The notes beneath the pieces were generated by a model, which saw nothing but the letters and a program-made list of their open reading frames with translations, had not been told where the DNA came from and did not search any database. Both the position numbers and the translations under genes were made by a program. From NCBI RefSeq assembly GCF_023159225.1, contig NC_063162.1, forward strand, positions 92,031,880-92,095,879: 64,000 bases of DNA, given 5' to 3'. Shown here piece by piece: positions 1-11,095 of the stretch. Each line of letters opens with the position of its first letter. The first letter of the stretch is position 1. Source of the stretch: Perognathus longimembris pacificus. Lineage: Eukaryota; Chordata; Mammalia; Rodentia; Heteromyidae.

Positions 1-39
1 AGGACATATTCTTTCATTGGGAAATAGCCTTTCAGTATG

Positions 40-105
40 TCCTTGTTTGTGGTCATTTGGTTAATGCCCAGTAGTGGGATCATAGGGAAGCTCTATGTTT
101 AGTTT
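40..105 (-). mobile_element. Older L1 ORF2 fragment, left part (split by a later L1)
   Basis: The minus strand matches the end of L1 ORF2 (the PAxPLLGI-type region; compare 880-970 of the inner L1). It breaks off at the poly-T of the inner element and resumes at about 2136. The host copy is more diverged than the insert. Confidence 0.7.
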
Positions 106-2135
106 TTTTTTTTGTTTGTTTGTTTTTAACGTTTATTGTCAAACTGACATACAGAGCAGTTACAGTTTCATACTTTAGGCATTGGATACATTTCTTGTAC
201 TGTTTGTTACCTCCTCCTTCATTCCCCCCTCCACCCCCTTTCGCATTCCTCCTATGAGCTGTTCAGTAGATTTACTCTAAACAGTTTTGCAAGTATTGCT
301 TTTGTAATCGTTTGTCTTTTTTACCCTGTGTCTCTCGATTTGGGTATTCCCTTTCAGTTTCCTAGTTCTAATACCTGTATACATGGTTTCCAATGTACTC
401 AGATAAGATACAGAGATAGTGCAGGTACAACCACAGGAAGGGGATACAAGAGGCTCATCAATAATAGAAGCTATGGTTTCACATCGCATGTTGAAAGTAA
501 TTACAACAGTGATATAACAGTCGTTTCCATAACATGGAGTTCATTTCACTTAGCATCATCTTTTGTGTTCATAAGGGTATAGCTATTGGGCTCTTGTGAT
601 CCTCTCCTGTGACTAGCCTTAAACCTGTGCTAATTATTCCCTATGAGGAAGACCATAGAGTCCGTGTTTCTTTGGGTATGGATCACTTCACAGTATAATT
701 TTTTCCAAGTCCTTCCATTTCCTTACAAATGGGGCAATGTCATTCTTTCTGATCAAGTCATAAAATTCCATTCTGTATATGTACCGCATTTTCCTGATCC
801 ATTCGTCTACTGAGGGACATCTGGGTTGGTTCCAAATTCTAGCTATGATTAATTGTGCTGCGATGCACATTGTTGTGCTGGTGACTTTAGTGTGTTCTTG
901 TTTGTGGTCTTTTGGGTAGATGCCCAAAAGTGGGGCTGCTGGGTCATAGGGGAGCTCAATGCTTAGCCTTCTGAGAAATCTCCAGACCGCTTTCCAGAGT
1001 GGCTGAACCAGTTTACATTCCCACCAACAATGAAGTAGGGTTCCCTTTTGGCCACATCCCCTCCAACATTTGTCATTGTTAGTTTTCTTGATGTAGGACA
1101 TTCTTACTGGGGTGAGATGGAATCTCAATGTTGTTTTGGTTTGCATTTCTTTGATGGCCAGTGATGTAGAGAACTTTTTCATATGTCTCTTGGCCATTTT
1201 CATTTCCTCATCAGAGAAGACTCTTTTTAAGTCTTTAGCCCACTTGATGAGGGGCTATTGGTTCTTTGCAGTTTTGTCTTGGAGAAATGTAATTTTTTTA
1301 GTTCTGTATATATTCTGTATATATTTTAGTCCATTGTATGGCCAGTAAAGATCTTTTCCCAGTCTGTGGGCTTTCTGTTATCTTGCGAGCTATGTCCTTT
1401 GACCTGCAAAAGCTCTACAGTTTGATACAGTCCCATTTGTCCATCCTTTCTTTGATTTGTCGCATTTCTGGGTCTTTGTTAAGGAAGTTCCATCCTGTGC
1501 CAAGGAGCCCAAGTATTTCTCCTACTCCTTCCTTTAGTGTTTTCAGGGTATCTGTTTTAATCTTGAGGTCTTTGATCCATTTGGATTTCATTTTGGTGCA
1601 GGGTGATATATAAGGATCTAATTTTAGTTTGTTGCATGTGTTGAACCAGTTTTGCCAGCACCATTTGTTAAAGAGGCTGTCTTTTTTCCATCCTATTTTT
1701 TAGCTCCTTTTTCAAAGATTAAGTAGGCATAGTTCTGTGGCTTCATTTCTGGGTCTTTAATTCTGTTCCATTGGTCTTCAGGCCTGTTCCAGTGCCAATG
1801 CCAAGCTGTTTTTATTACTATAGCTTTATAATACAGCTTGAAGTTGGGTATTGTAATTCCTCCAGCACTGTTCTTTCTGCTTAGGATTGTTTTTGCTATT
1901 CTGGGTGTTTTATTGTTCCATATAAATTTCTGGATTGCTTCCTCTATTTCATTAAAAAATGGTGTTGGGATATTAATAGGTATTGCATTGAATTTCTAGA
2001 TAGCCTTTGGCAATATTGCCCTTTTGATTATATTAATCCTCCCAATCCAGGAGCATGGGAGATTTTTCCATTTCCTTAGTTCTGCCTTAATTTCCTTTTT
2101 CATGTTTTTAAAGTTCTCATCATAGAGGTCGGTCA
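106..2135 (-). mobile_element. 5'-truncated LINE-1, inserted in an older L1
   Basis: The element points left. It has poly-T (its A tail) at 106-127, then a 3' UTR with a polypyrimidine complement (the L1 polypurine tract) around 215-245, then the ORF2 C-terminus and part of the reverse transcriptase, ending near 2135. A probable target duplication (CTATGTTTA-T-run at about 93-106; CTATGTTAAT-T-run at about 2136-2149) flanks it. About 2 kb remains of a 6-7 kb element; ORF2 upstream of 1203 is frame-broken. Confidence 0.85.
688..1203 (-). pseudogene. L1 ORF2 C-terminal domain, open fragment
   Basis: A 171-codon open frame on the minus strand matches the C-terminus of LINE-1 ORF2. It contains the cysteine motif [16 protein letters not shown] with all four cysteines, then [10 protein letters not shown] and the [11 protein letters not shown] block near the end. 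ORF2 encodes the endonuclease/reverse transcriptase of L1. Only this terminal part is open; there is no intact upstream frame and no promoter, so it is a dead remnant. Confidence 0.85.
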
Positions 2136-2226
2136 CTATGTTAATTTTTTGAGCAAACTCCATACTGCTTTCCAGATGACTGAACAAGTTCACACTCCCA
2201 CCAACAGTGTAGTAGTGTTCCCTTTT
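2136..2226 (-). mobile_element. Older L1 ORF2 fragment, right part
   Basis: Continuation of the element at 40-105: the minus strand reads the segment around the [12 protein letters not shown] motif. It is separated from its left part by the inner L1. Confidence 0.65.
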
Positions 2227-2425
2227 GCACTACCAGTGGGAATGTAAAAATGGTGCAAGCACTGTGGAGAACAATGCAAAGGTTCCTTAAAACTTAAATA
2301 TATAAGTATTAGATGACTCAACAAACAACTTCTAGAGATTTACTATAAAGAACTGAACTCAGGAACTCAAAGAGAAGCTTGTGCTCCTGTATGCATTCTC
2401 ATATTCACCATGGCCACAGGAATTT
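2227..2425 (+). mobile_element. Ancient L1 3' ORF2 fragment
   Basis: The plus strand resembles the old L1 segment 'gggaatgtaaaatggtgca...' leading into the GIYPK and MFIAA-type region, heavily diverged. It is opposite in orientation to the flanking L1 and overlaps it in content, so it is a separate insertion or an inverted end. Confidence 0.55.
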
Positions 2426-2726
2426 GGCATGTCCTGCCTGGAGTCCTCTTTCCCTTGCCTTGCCCAAATTTTTATTCTTCTATAATCTCAGTAAGAACTT
2501 TTCACTACACATTTCCTACCTCTACCCTAAGACTTCTGTTTGTTCTGCTTTTCTTCCACAACACTTATCTTCCAAAATGGCACACAATATTCATTCATTC
2601 ATTCATTTGAACAGATACAGAATAAGGATGATAATTATAAGTATATTAGAATTCTAATTTACCTTTTTAAAAATGATATATTTTGGGGGATTGTGAAGAT
2701 TAAAACCATTCACAACTTCAGACAAT

Positions 2727-2727
2727 G

Positions 2728-2761
<34 letters not shown>
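2727..2761. repeat. (TG)n microsatellite
   Basis: Uninterrupted TG dinucleotide run of about 35 bp. Confidence 0.95.
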
Positions 2762-2764
<3 letters not shown>

Positions 2765-3157
2765 CACAGCTACATATGCATTTGTACAGTTTAGTTTTTA
2801 TTTTACTTTCTTCTCATGTGGCCACATAGATTTTTTGTTTGTCTCCAGAATTCTGCTCAAATTAAAGTTTCATTTATCATATCTTGTTTTGTTTATTGAT
2901 TTAGAATTGTTTCTTGGGGCCTAACTCTTTCTATTTACACAAATTAAATCATTAAATTAGGAATTCTGGCAGTGCACAGAAAAACACTGCTCCCTGATTA
3001 TCTTACTTTGGTGAACACTGGAACATTGTGAGAGTGAGGAGGAGAAGTGGGGTTCCTCCAAAAGCCTTTAGGGAGGGGGTAAATTCAGCCCACTGAGTGC
3101 CATCTCAAAACTGAGCTCTTTGCCTTTAGTGTAAAATATTAGTGGAGAGGAAAGATG

Positions 3158-3300
3158 CTGGATTCCTCAATACATGATTTCTAGTTTTGGTATTGTCCCT
3201 AATTGTTTTATCTTAATAAACTGTGGAAATTTTTCTCACTATACCACGGGCCAGGACCTCACATAGGTGATCTCTAAGGTCACACACAGCTCTTCCACCC
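3158..3300 (+). mobile_element. MIR-like SINE relic
   Basis: Pieces resemble the MIR core and 3' part, including a TTAATAAACTGTGG segment where MIR reads 'cctctct..', and the ending GGTGATCTCTAAGGTCAC followed by CAGCTCT. Highly diverged. Confidence 0.45.
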
Positions 3301-3989
3301 TCATTTGTTTTATTTCTCAGAGCTGCTATGTCAAAGGGACGTTTCTCCATCTACTTTTCTTTCTCCTTCAGCTCAGTGTCTTTTCTGATAATAAAAATAT
3401 TTGCTTCCTCCCCACTGAATTGCTCTGATTCTTTCAGAGCTGTTGTGAAATATCTTTCCTCTGATGTCCTCAGGACTCTAGAATGGAGAACAAACCATTT
3501 CACTCTTGTCCACATGAGAAATAATCCTAGGACAGGATTGTCATTTCTACAGAGACCAAAGTTTTAAGAATGACATGTGGTCTTCATTGCTTCATTACAA
3601 TAAAATACCAATGCTAGTTATAGGACTTTCTGTTTTTCAGAATTCTTTACAATATTTCAGTGCATAATAATGCATTTCAATATATAATACATAATATCTA
3701 ACCAATACTTTAGAGATAGCATGTATATATCATACTGTATACAATGTATTCTAGCTAGGAATATATATGTGTGTATTCATATATATTCATGTAACATGCT
3801 AACCAATTCACAAATACTGCCCATGGTGGCTCTGAATAAAGAGTTGGGAGACAAAGCTTTCTCAGTGTTCTCTCTGAATTTTGGGATATTTCTATTAAGT
3901 ACATGACTATTATATTTACAGTGAAATCTTTGTTGTTCCTCTGAATGTGAAATGATGCCACCTGTGTAGGGAAAGAGGTCTACATTTAA

Positions 3990-4937
3990 GAATGGCAAGC
4001 TGAACAAACAAACAACAAAAAACCCCAAAAGTTACTGTTTCACATGACATGTTGAAAATAATTTCAACAATGATATAATGCTTGTTTCCATAGCAAGTGG
4101 AGTTCATTTCACTTAGCATCATCTTATGTGTTCATAAAGGTATAGCTATTAGGCTATTGTGATCTGCTATGACTAACCTAACCATGTACTACTTATTCCC
4201 TATGAGGGACACCATAGGGTTTATGTTTCTTTGGGTTTGGGTCACTTCACTTAGTATGATTTTTTCGAAGTCCTTCCATTTCCTTACAAATGGGGCAGTA
4301 TTATTCCTTCTGATAGAAGCATAGAATTCCATTGTGTATATGTACTACATTTTCCTGATTGTATTCCCTTCCTGTGGTTATACCCTTCACTATCACTGTA
4401 TCTCACCTGAGTATCCTGGATACTGGATATGTGTGTATTAGAAGCAGGGAAGGGAAAGGGAATATCAAAATCAAGAGACAAATGATAAAAAGACAAACCA
4501 CTCCAAAAGCAATACTTACAAAACCATTTGGTGTAAACCAACTGTACAACTCATGGGGGGGGTGAGGGGAAAGGGGAGGAGGAAGGTGGGGGTAAAATGA
4601 GGGAGGAGGTAACAAGTTGAACAAGAAATGTACTCACTTGGGGGCTGGGAATACGGCCTAGTGGCAAGAGTGCTTGCCTTGTATACATGAAGCCCTGGGT
4701 TTGATTCCCAGCACCACACATAAAGAAATGGCCAGGAGTGGCACTGTGGCTCAAGTGGCAGAGTGCTAGCCTTGAGCAAAAAGAAGCCAGGGACAGTGCT
4801 CAGGCCCTGAGTCCAAGGCCCAGGACTGGCAAAAAAAAGAAAGAACAAAATGTACTCACTGACTTACATATGAAACTGTAACCCCTCTGTACTTCACTTT
4901 GATAATAAAGAAAAAATTTAAAAGGAATGGCAAGCTG
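3990..4937 (+). mobile_element. L1 3' end with 5' inversion, bounded by target duplications
   Basis: A 13-bp duplication GAATGGCAAGCTG lies at 3990-4002 and again at 4925-4937. Between them, about 4033-4359 is L1 ORF2-end/3' UTR in antisense. From about 4360 the 3' UTR continues in sense, including a G-rich polypurine tract (4554-4592), and ends with an A-rich tail near 4924. This head-to-tail flip is the structure left by twin priming. A SINE sits inside the sense part (4639-4847). Confidence 0.85.
4639..4847 (+). mobile_element. IDL-Geo SINE nested in L1
   Basis: Complete dimer: an ID-like left half (GGGGCTGGGAATACGGCCTA, RNA polymerase III A/B-box-like), a linker ACATAAAGAAATGGCCAGGA, and a right half ending CCAGGACTGGC plus an A-rich tail. 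It is flanked by AAATGTACTCACT at 4626-4638 and 4848-4860, which is L1 3' UTR sequence duplicated on insertion. Confidence 0.9.
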
Positions 4938-5401
4938 CTCAAAATTATAAGATTGCCTGTTTTGGGATAAAGAAATTATTGTGTGATATATACACACATT
5001 GATAAAATTCACTGATTTGCTTTGATAAGCTTTATATTAGAGTCTGGTTTAGAAAAATCCCCCACATCAGAATTAGAAATATCTGGGACTTGCTTAATTT
5101 GGAGTTTTCAGAAGTCAGGTAACAGTTAATATTAAAATGTTTTATGAAACAAACATGTTTTTGCTGAGAAATAAAGATGCAATGCATTTCTAAACACATA
5201 CATATACAAACATGTTTGTTTATGTCCCTTTTCAGTCATTATGGTATGAAAGTGTAGAAAAACCACATGCCGACATGAGACAGTAATTATATGAGTGGTG
5301 CTCCAGAAATATTTTCTCATGATTCAAACTGTGGGTCCAATAACTTACATGTGATCTTATAGATACCATTATATAAATATTACTGAATAAGTTTTACAGA
5401 T

Positions 5402-5627
5402 CTTCTCAGGCACTTTTAATGCATGACTGTAATTCTACCCAGAAGACAGATCTGAGGACTATGGTTCAAAGCTAGACTGGACAAGAAAGTCTATGAGACT
5501 CATTACCACCCCCCCAAATTAAGCAACAAAAAGCTGGACATAAAGTTGTGTTTCAAGTAGCAGAGCACTAGCCTTGAGCACAAAAACTCAGGGACAGCAT
5601 GCAGGCCAACTTCAAGGCCTAGAATCT

Positions 5628-5629
<2 letters not shown>
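5402..5629 (+). mobile_element. B1-like/Geo dimeric SINE
   Basis: Left part resembles a B1 (7SL-derived) monomer (GACAGATCTGAGGACTATGG, then AAAGCTAGACTGG). Right part resembles the Geo half (TTTCAAGTAGCAGAGCACTA, GCCTTGAGCAC...CTCAGGGACAG). Its tail runs into the adjoining CA microsatellite. Confidence 0.65.

Positions 5630-5676
<47 letters not shown>
5629..5676. repeat. (CA)n microsatellite
   Basis: Uninterrupted CA run of about 48 bp at the 3' end of a SINE. Confidence 0.95.
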
Positions 5677-5680
<4 letters not shown>

Positions 5681-5710
5681 CTGAATAGGTAAGAGACAAA
5701 AAGCAGTTAC

Positions 5711-6610
5711 TCTGGCAAGCAGTATGGAGATTCCTCAGAAGGCTCAATATAGAACTCCCCTATGACCCAAAAGCCCCACTTTTGGGTATCTATCCAAAAG
5801 CCCACAAACAAAATCACAGTAATGCCACCAGCACAACAATGTTCATCGCAGCACAATTTGTCTTAGCGAGAATCTGGAATCAACCCAGATGCCCCTCCAT
5901 AGATGAATGGATCAGGAAAATGTGGTACATATACACAATGGAATTTTATGCCTCTATCAGAAAGAATGACATTGTTCCATTTGTAAGGAAATGGAAGGAC
6001 TTGGAAAAAGTTATACTAAGTGAAGTGAGCCAGACCCAAAGAAACATGGACTCTATGGCCTCCCTTATTGGGAATAATTAGTACAGGTTTAGGCAAGTCA
6101 TAGCAGAGCATCACAAAGCCCAATAGCTATGCCCTTATGAACACATAAGATGATGCTAAGTGAAATGAACTCCATGTTATGGAAACAATTGTTATATCAC
6201 AGTTGTAACTACTTTCAACGTCCTATGTGTATGTGTAGTTTCTATTATTGATGATGTTCTTGTATCACCTTCCTGTGGTTGTACCTACACTATCTCTGTA
6301 ATCTTATCTGAGTATATTGGAAACCGTGTTTACTGGTATTGGAAGTAGGAAATTCAAAGGGAATACCAAATTTGAGAGACACAGAGTAAAAAAAAAAAAA
6401 GAGAAACAACTGCAAAAGCAATACTTGCAAAACTATTTGGTGTAAGTGAACTGAACACCTCCGGGGGGGTGGGGGAGGGGAAGGGGGGAGGGAGGGGAGC
6501 ATGAGGGACAAGGTAACAAACAGTACAAGAAATGTATCCAATGCCTAATGTATGAAACTGTAACCTCTCTATACATTAGTTTGATAATAAAAATTTGAAA
6601 AAAAAAAAAA
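5711..6610 (+). mobile_element. 5'-truncated LINE-1 with target duplication
   Basis: ORF2 C-terminal codons, then a 3' UTR with a G-rich polypurine tract (about 6462-6500), and an end TTTGATAATAAAAATTTGAA followed by an A tail. AAAAGCAGTTA precedes the element (about 5699-5709) and follows the tail (about 6610-6620). A fairly young copy. Confidence 0.9.
5782..6081 (+). pseudogene. L1 ORF2 extreme C-terminus
   Basis: Open for 99 codons to a natural stop, with [31 protein letters not shown] and MEFYASIRKND. This is the tail of L1 ORF2 only; the catalytic domains are absent because the insertion is 5'-truncated. Confidence 0.85.
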
Positions 6611-6851
6611 AAGCAGTTAGTCTTCTACAAATAACAAAACATTGAGCCCTAGATACCAATGCTGAGCCACAATAGAGTGAGGGTATAAGATCTCTAGTAT
6701 CATGTACTAGAATTCTCCTTTTAAAAAAAAAAAAAACTCCTCAAAATTACCTGTAAATCATCAAGATAGGTACAATTTTTCTTAGGGTTCTACCAGGTTC
6801 CTACAGAGATGCTAACTTTACATCTCTATAGGGAGCTAAAAGCCTAATTTC

Positions 6852-7095
6852 CCTCCAGGCCCTGGTGGCTCATTCCTATACTCCTAGCTACTCAGTAGGC
6901 TGAGATCTGAGGATGAGGTTCAAAGCTAGCCTAAGTAGGAAAGTCCATGTGACTCTTATCTCCAATTAGCTGCTTAAAAGCCTAATGTGAAGCTGCAGCT
7001 CAAGTGGTAGAAAGCCAGCCTTGAGCTAAAAGAGCTTACAAATCTCAAGCCCTGAGTTCAAGCTCCAATACTAACACTAAAAATAAAAATATAAT
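6852..7095 (+). mobile_element. B1-like/Geo dimeric SINE
   Basis: Left half: CCTGGTGGCTCATTCCTATA, CTCCTAGCTACTCAGTAGGC, TGAGATCTGAGG (7SL/B1-like). Right half: CAGCTCAAGTGGTAGAAAGC, CTTGAGCTAAAAGAGCTTAC and CCCTGAGTTCAAGC (Geo-like), then an A-rich tail. Confidence 0.75.
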
Positions 7096-7925
7096 TGAAA
7101 CAAGTCTAAATTCATGTTTATTTCCGTGATTACTCCTTCTTTGTTTCATTTTTCTTTTATTTCTTTCAGTTTTAAAATCTTCATTTGTTCTCTAACTAAA
7201 GATGAGAAAAGAATTGAAAAAGACTTTGGGAAGTATTTGCACAAATTGGAACCCGCAAATTTAAATTTTATTTTCTTAATTGAAGACCAACAAAAGAATC
7301 AAGGAAAAACATATATTCAAGAAACACAATCCACATGATCCTGGTAAGAGAGGCCAAATAAGCTCCTGTGACATGCATCTTTCTAAATCCTTGTTTATTT
7401 TCATTTCTATAGCAACCTAGTAGTAGTAAAACAATGCTTTAATGGACAGAAAATAGAACACAAATGACAGTAAAATTTTCTTATAACTGAAAGAACAGAG
7501 AATTGTTCAGAGAATATGGAAAGGCTGAATTTTTTTAATGGGCTCACAGCTAAAAATTTGTCTACCTAAGTGAGTAGTAAGTTTTCTCTCCAGAGGGATA
7601 ATAAGATGCTTGTGACATGTGAACTTTGGAAACTTAATTATGTGCCCATTTCTTGTTATTACTTTCTTTATCCAAAAAAATCCCTAAAGAGATTTTACTA
7701 CCATCAAATCGGTCATAGGGATTTTTTCTGCTTTCAGTGAGGTGCTGTGTGGAGCTTACACATATTGCATTTCCCATTGCCCCATGAACAGCCTAGAATA
7801 TTCTTTTTGTAAAGTTTCAAGTGGGCCTCTCTGTGGGTCTTTGCACAAGTGATTGCGTTCCATAAAATATTATTACATGAAGCCAAGGAGCCTGGCTAAA
7901 AATTAAACTCAGGATTCCAATAAAG

Positions 7926-7975
<50 letters not shown>
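7926..7975. repeat. (CA)n microsatellite
   Basis: Uninterrupted CA run of about 50 bp. Confidence 0.95.
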
Positions 7976-7977
<2 letters not shown>

Positions 7978-8604
7978 TATGTTAACCTTTATATTCCTTT
8001 TCCAAAGAAGAGAACAGGGAACTTTTGCAGACACAAAAAGAAGGAAAAAGAAAGGTCAAACTTTACAGTAAGTAAATGTTCTGTGGTTTATAGAATTCAC
8101 AAAACAAATTACAGCATGACATCCTTTTCAAGGAACTGTTTGTGTCTTTGGAAAAAGTGTGTATTATTTTTGGTGAACTCTACCTTTTGATGTGGCCTTT
8201 TGAGGAAGGCAGCATCATCAAGATTTTTTTAATTGAATAACAATGTGAGCTGAACAAGACAAAAGGCAAGCTCATTTAGTAACTTAAATACTTTTTTCCC
8301 TGAGGCCTGGCCAGAAAGACACCAAGAATAAAGAAAGAAATGAAGTGGGGGCTGGCTGGAGCTCAGCAGTGCAGCGATCCACCATGTCCTCCACACAGAC
8401 ACAAGTCATGCCATCCTATCTAAAATAAAAAGTGAGTAGGATTAATCCCAAAGTGTAATAAACTGCACATTTATGAAGAGGCCCAGTTAACTTTCCTTGC
8501 TGTAACAGCAACAAAAATCTCAACCTTTCTAACACATCAGGCAGGAAGTTATGCAGCTTATATATTCCCTATGATGATGTCAAGTCTACAGTGGACACGA
8601 AAGT

Positions 8605-8744
8605 ATGTATTTTGATCTTTCATTTTATAGCAAAGGAAACAGAGACTCTGACATTTAAAGATTTCTTTGTGTTGATTTACTAAATTACTTGCTATTCAAA
8701 TTCAAACCCACATCTTCCTGAATTCAAAGATATTACATTCTGAA
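8605..8744 (-). mobile_element. MIR-like SINE relic
   Basis: The plus strand resembles the complement of the MIR core: CATTTTATAGCAAAGGAAAC AGAGACTC, then AAACCCACATCTTCCTGAAT. Old and diverged. Confidence 0.5.
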
Positions 8745-10775
8745 ACCTGACAATGTTATTCCCCTTTAATGGTTATTAATGGAATAAAAGGTGTAATTTT
8801 TCTTAATGGCATGTTTCTCTAAGGAAATTAAGGCACATCCTATGCATCTAATTAATCACTTGCATGTTTCTGAAAGCTAGAAAGGAAGTAGGCATACCAC
8901 CTCCCACCCCCTTCTATGAGATGGTAGAAATTTGACCTACTACCAATATCTATGCAGCAAAACCCAATTGCCATCCACAAATTCAGCTCCAATATTAATT
9001 CCACCAATAAATATGTTTTCTATAGTAATATTATAAAGCAGTTAAAATTTATTATTTTATCAACTATGCAAACATATGTATGATTGAGCTAGGTGACTGA
9101 TTACCAGTTCAATTACATGAAAACAATTGCTAAGTAATATTCAGATATTCTAGATAAGAAATGACAAAATATTCAGATGTCTGGCTTTATACACACAAAT
9201 ACCTAGGTGGTTTTTTTCATTCTATAAATCTGGATGTTTTTAAAAGCAGCAGATAACTGGCACAGCAGGCGATTTCAACAGACAACAAGCGTGAAGACTC
9301 TTTTCTACATGTGTATTTATCTTAGCACCAAATACTTCTTGTCAGCTGTCAGTATAACACCAAAGCACCCTCATATGAAAGACAAATTCCTTGCAAAAAC
9401 TCTCCCCAACACCAGATATTCTATAAATATGTTCAAGTTATTTGGCTTATGTAATATTCTCATTTGAGAATAGAGGGACTGGAAGATGACTTTGACAAGT
9501 TTATTCTATTTAGAGACTTGTCCAGTGGCTTGTTCATTAGTATCTCTCCCAGACATACATGTGCATCTACTTTGAATCACAATGCCAAATGCCCAGTGAT
9601 GGATTTCATAGTATTAGGATAGGTTCTTCTGCTTCAGAAACAGATCTGTGAACAAAATTTCCCCACTGTAAATTAATGCATTCTCTTAAACAGGCAATTT
9701 TTTTTCAGTTTAAAATGATCCTAGTTCTAAAATAATAGTTCTATATATAGACACAGAAACAGAAGTTTTTTATTTTCCCTTAATAGATAATATTCTATTT
9801 GAACTGATGGTAAAATAATGGCTTAGTGGGTTTCAAAAGTTTTAAACCACAACCCATAGTCAAGAAATATCTTCCATATGATGATGCCATTCACATCTAC
9901 CAATCCCCATATACCACAACTAAAACATGCTTTGTGAAACAATACTTACACTTTTCCTGTTACATTCCATTATATTCTATTAAAATGCCAATCCTGATCC
10001 ACTAAATTGATTTCATAGCCTCTTAATGAGCTGTAACTCACAGCTAAAAAAATACTACTTTAAAGGAAGGAAAACAATTATCCACTAAAAGAAAATAATT
10101 CCAGACAAGAGAAGAACACATTCCAGTCATGAAATTGTTGAAACTATGACAGATAAAAGAAATGGTACAAAGTTTCATGGAATAGTATCATGTCAAGAAT
10201 GAGGGTTGAAAAACTGGACTTAAGGAGAAGGAAAAGACAAGGCTGAAAGGGAGGAGAAAAATGTAGGATCAGTCAGTGCAAAGATGAGACTATTACATCC
10301 TTCAAAGGTGTGCTGGTCATGACCTAGAAATGACCACTAAGGGCAACAGACTGTCACCTTTGCTTTAGTGAAAGACAGAAATGAGGAGAAACATTAGGAA
10401 TGAAGACCATAACCAAGGTGAGGACAATTCATAGCCATGGACAATATCAATTGTTTTGGATAAGAAGGTATCCAAGGCAACGACTAGAAACTGCTTTAAG
10501 TTGTTCAAACTAATAGAATGGTTTATAATTTACTTCAGTTACATTTTAAGGAATAATTACTGACACAAGAAAATGCTAATATTGATTTTGAATTCAGGAC
10601 TCAAAATACCAGTGAAAGATAAGTAAATATGCAAACTTATTTCAGCCTATATCAAATAGAAATAGTATAGGGATTTTACTTTGTCCTTTACAAAGTTCTT
10701 TATTTTCTATGTCTTCCATAATGAATGGGCATTGCTTTTGTAATTTGATATAATATAAATTTGTCAGTATTATAA

Positions 10776-10914
10776 AAGCTAAGCATCAGTGTCTCATATA
10801 ATCCTAGTTACTCAGAAGGCTGAAGATTACAGTTGAAGACAAAGTTAATGGGATATCTTAGTTGAAAAACAAGAGGATCAAGGAAGAGCTGAAGTGGTGA
10901 AAGATTGCCTATAC
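10776..10914 (+). mobile_element. Degraded B1-like SINE
   Basis: TCCTAGTTACTCAGAAGGCT GAAGATTAC resembles the B1/7SL monomer. The rest is diverged. The boundary with the following L1 is uncertain. Confidence 0.45.
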
Positions 10915-11095
10915 AAACACTGTACAAACCTTCTCTAAAATAGATAACATTTTAGGTCACAAAGCAAATCTGTACAAATTTAGAAAGGTTGGAATCATTC
11001 TCTACATTCTCTCTGACCACAATGGAATAAAATTACAGCTCAACACTATAAGCCATCATAGAAAGTCCTGAAACTCATGAAGACTGAATAACATA

